Notes under the pieces: generated by a model
The model's input: the letters and a program-made list of their open reading frames with translations, nothing else
Told to the model about the DNA's origin: nothing
Database searches by the model: none
Part shown: in pieces, positions 6,282-7,203 of the stretch
How positions within the stretch are numbered: position 1 is the stretch's first letter
How the letters are laid out: every line of letters starts with the position of its first letter
Assembly: GCA_039715055.1 (NCBI GenBank)
Contig: JBDLID010000144.1
Location: forward strand, 1-7,203
DNA: 7,203 nucleotides
Reading direction: 5' to 3'
Source of the DNA: JBDLID01 sp039715055
Lineage (GTDB): Bacteria; Desulfobacterota; Desulfobulbia; Desulfobulbales; Desulfocapsaceae
Made by a program: the position numbers and the translations under genes

Positions 6282-7112
6282 CTATGCGGCTTGCATCAAA
6301 CCGAATTCCATCAGCAACTCTTCAAGCTCTTCTATTTCCATCGGCGTCGGGATGACGAAATCCTTGTTTTCGTCAATGGCCTTGGCCAGGTTCCGGTAGA
6401 CATCAGCCTGGGGAACTTCAGGATTCCATTCGATGACCGTCTTACGATTAATTTCCGCCCGCTGAACGTCATTTTCGCGGGGCACAAAGTGGATCATTTT
6501 GGTGCCGAGTTTTTCGGCAAATTTCTCGATCATCTCCTGTTCATTATCGACCGCCCGGGAGTTACAGATCAGGCCACCGAGACGCACTGTCCCTGACTGA
6601 GCAAACTTCTTAATACCTTTGCTGATATTATTAGCCGCATACATGGCCATCATCTCTCCGGAGACAACGATGTATATTTCCTCCGCTTTACCGTCACGGA
6701 TCGGCATGGCAAATCCCCCGCAGACAACATCACCGAGAACATCATAAAAAGCGTATTCAAGTTCTTCGCTTTCCTCATAGGCACCGAGAGACTCCAGCAT
6801 GTTAATTGAGGTGATGATACCCCGGCCAGCACAGCCGACTCCCGGCTCCGGCCCCCCGGACTCAACGCACCAGGTTCCTCCGTAACCGGCTTTACGGATA
6901 TCCTCCAGTTCAACGTCTTCCCCTTCTTCGCGAAGGGTATCAAGAACCGATTTCTGGGCCAGTCCGCCCAACAACAGTCTGGTAGAGTCGGCTTTCGGGT
7001 CACAGCCAACGACCATGATTTTCCGATCCAATTCAATTAATCCTGCTACTAAATTTTGGGTGGTGGTTGATTTACCGATTCCGCCTTTGCCATAGATTGC
7101 TATTTTACGCAT
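6282..7112 (-). CDS. nifH: Nitrogenase Fe protein NifH (dinitrogenase reductase)
   Basis: NifH is the homodimeric ATP-dependent reductase that passes electrons from its single [4Fe-4S] cluster to the MoFe protein. It also takes part in P-cluster and FeMo-cofactor assembly. The 276-residue product has the P-loop GKGGIGKST at residues 8-16, the switch I region with CDPKAD at 37-42, and the two cluster-ligand cysteines Cys94 (GVGCAGRG) and Cys131 (DVVCGGFAMP). Arg97 in CAGRG is the arginine that DraT ADP-ribosylates in organisms that have that system. No draT or draG is in the window, and the neighbouring nifI genes suggest a different switch-off route. The sequence type, with short C-terminal tail and acidic end, resembles group III NifH of anaerobes. 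It is the first gene after the sigma-54-like site. The ATG is fixed by AAGGAGGT six bases upstream. The alternative nitrogenase forms AnfH and VnfH are unlikely given the NifD sequence downstream. Confidence 0.97.
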   Translation of the reverse strand: MRKIAIYGKGGIGKSTTTQNLVAGLIELDRKIMVVGCDPKADSTRLLLGGLAQKSVLDTLREEGEDVELEDIRKAGYGGTWCVESGGPEPGVGCAGRGIITSINMLESLGAYEESEELEYAFYDVLGDVVCGGFAMPIRDGKAEEIYIVVSGEMMAMYAANNISKGIKKFAQSGTVRLGGLICNSRAVDNEQEMIEKFAEKLGTKMIHFVPRENDVQRAEINRKTVIEWNPEVPQADVYRNLAKAIDENKDFVIPTPMEIEELEELLMEFGLMQAA

Positions 7113-7118
7113 TGTCGT

Positions 7119-7126
7119 ACCTCCTT
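7119..7126 (-). promoter_or_regulatory. Strong ribosome binding site of nifH
   Basis: The minus strand reads AAGGAGGT, a full Shine-Dalgarno match, with a 6-base spacer before the nifH ATG. It is the strongest ribosome site among the structural nif genes here. nifI1, nifD and nifK have weaker GGAG or GAGGA sites. This fits the need for Fe protein in excess over the MoFe protein. Confidence 0.85.
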
Positions 7127-7173
7127 AAAATTTATGAATGGACACACGGTTTAAGATGTTTGATCACACCTAT

Positions 7174-7189
7174 TTCAAGCGGCGTGCCA
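7174..7189 (-). promoter_or_regulatory. sigma-54 (RpoN) -24/-12 promoter-like site for nifH
   Basis: On the minus strand this reads TGGCACG-CCGC-TTGAA, against the sigma-54 consensus TGGCACG-N4-TTGCA. The -24 half is a perfect match and the spacing is exact. The -12 half has GA in place of the near-invariant GC. The predicted transcript start is about 50 bases before the nifH ATG, a normal leader length. Sigma-54 with the activator NifA is the usual control of nif operons in Proteobacteria and Desulfobacterota. No TGT-N10-ACA NifA site is visible, but only about 14 bases upstream of the promoter are in the window. The location supports the call. The -12 mismatch lowers certainty. Confidence 0.65.
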
Positions 7190-7203
7190 GTTCTGAACAA
7201 TAA

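Noticed and set aside
7145..7170. CRP/FNR-like operator or NifA site between the nifH promoter and start
   Set aside because: TGTGATCAAACA has only half of a TGTGA-N6-TCACA site, and no TGT-N10-ACA pair is present; it also lies downstream of the predicted transcript start.

Overview
The window is a nitrogen-fixation (nif) gene cluster. All genes lie on the minus strand and are transcribed from the right end (about 7190) to the left end. In transcription order they are nifH, nifI1, nifI2, nifD, nifK, a NifB-like/NifX fusion protein, a thioredoxin-like 2Fe-2S ferredoxin, a small acidic protein of unknown function, and the start of a further gene that runs off the window at base 1. Plus-strand open frames are shadows of these genes.

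The order nifH-nifI1-nifI2-nifD-nifK, the NifD of 546 residues with an insertion of about 50 residues before the homocitrate/FeMo-co histidine region, and the short NifK (457 residues) are typical of the group III nitrogenases of strict anaerobes such as sulfate-reducing Desulfobacterota, clostridia and some archaea. The sigma-54-like promoter and the base composition make a sulfate-reducing or related Desulfobacterota bacterium my best guess. The window alone cannot fix the genus.

Right part (5466-7203): a sigma-54-type promoter with a GC-to-GA change at -12 lies about 60 bases before nifH. nifH encodes the Fe protein with all key residues. nifI1 and nifI2 overlap by ATGA and encode the PII-like pair that switches nitrogenase off after translation when 2-oxoglutarate is low. 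Middle part (2244-5432): nifD and nifK encode the MoFe protein with intact P-cluster and FeMo-cofactor ligands. They are separated by an unusual 174-base gap that holds a 126-base inverted-repeat element.

Left part (1-2243): a 39-base perfect palindrome follows nifK. The next gene encodes a protein that aligns in outline with NifB and ends in a NifX-like cofactor-binding domain, but the CX3CX2C motif that holds the radical-SAM cluster is absent while the reading frame on both sides is conserved. This is the most interesting gene in the window. It is followed by the 2Fe-2S ferredoxin, the 98-residue acidic protein and the truncated, probably HEPN-like gene. nifE, nifN and a catalytically competent nifB are not in the window and must lie elsewhere if the organism fixes nitrogen. 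The inferred scheme is that NifH and NifDK do the catalysis, NifI1/NifI2 regulate it, and the downstream genes serve cofactor handling and electron supply.
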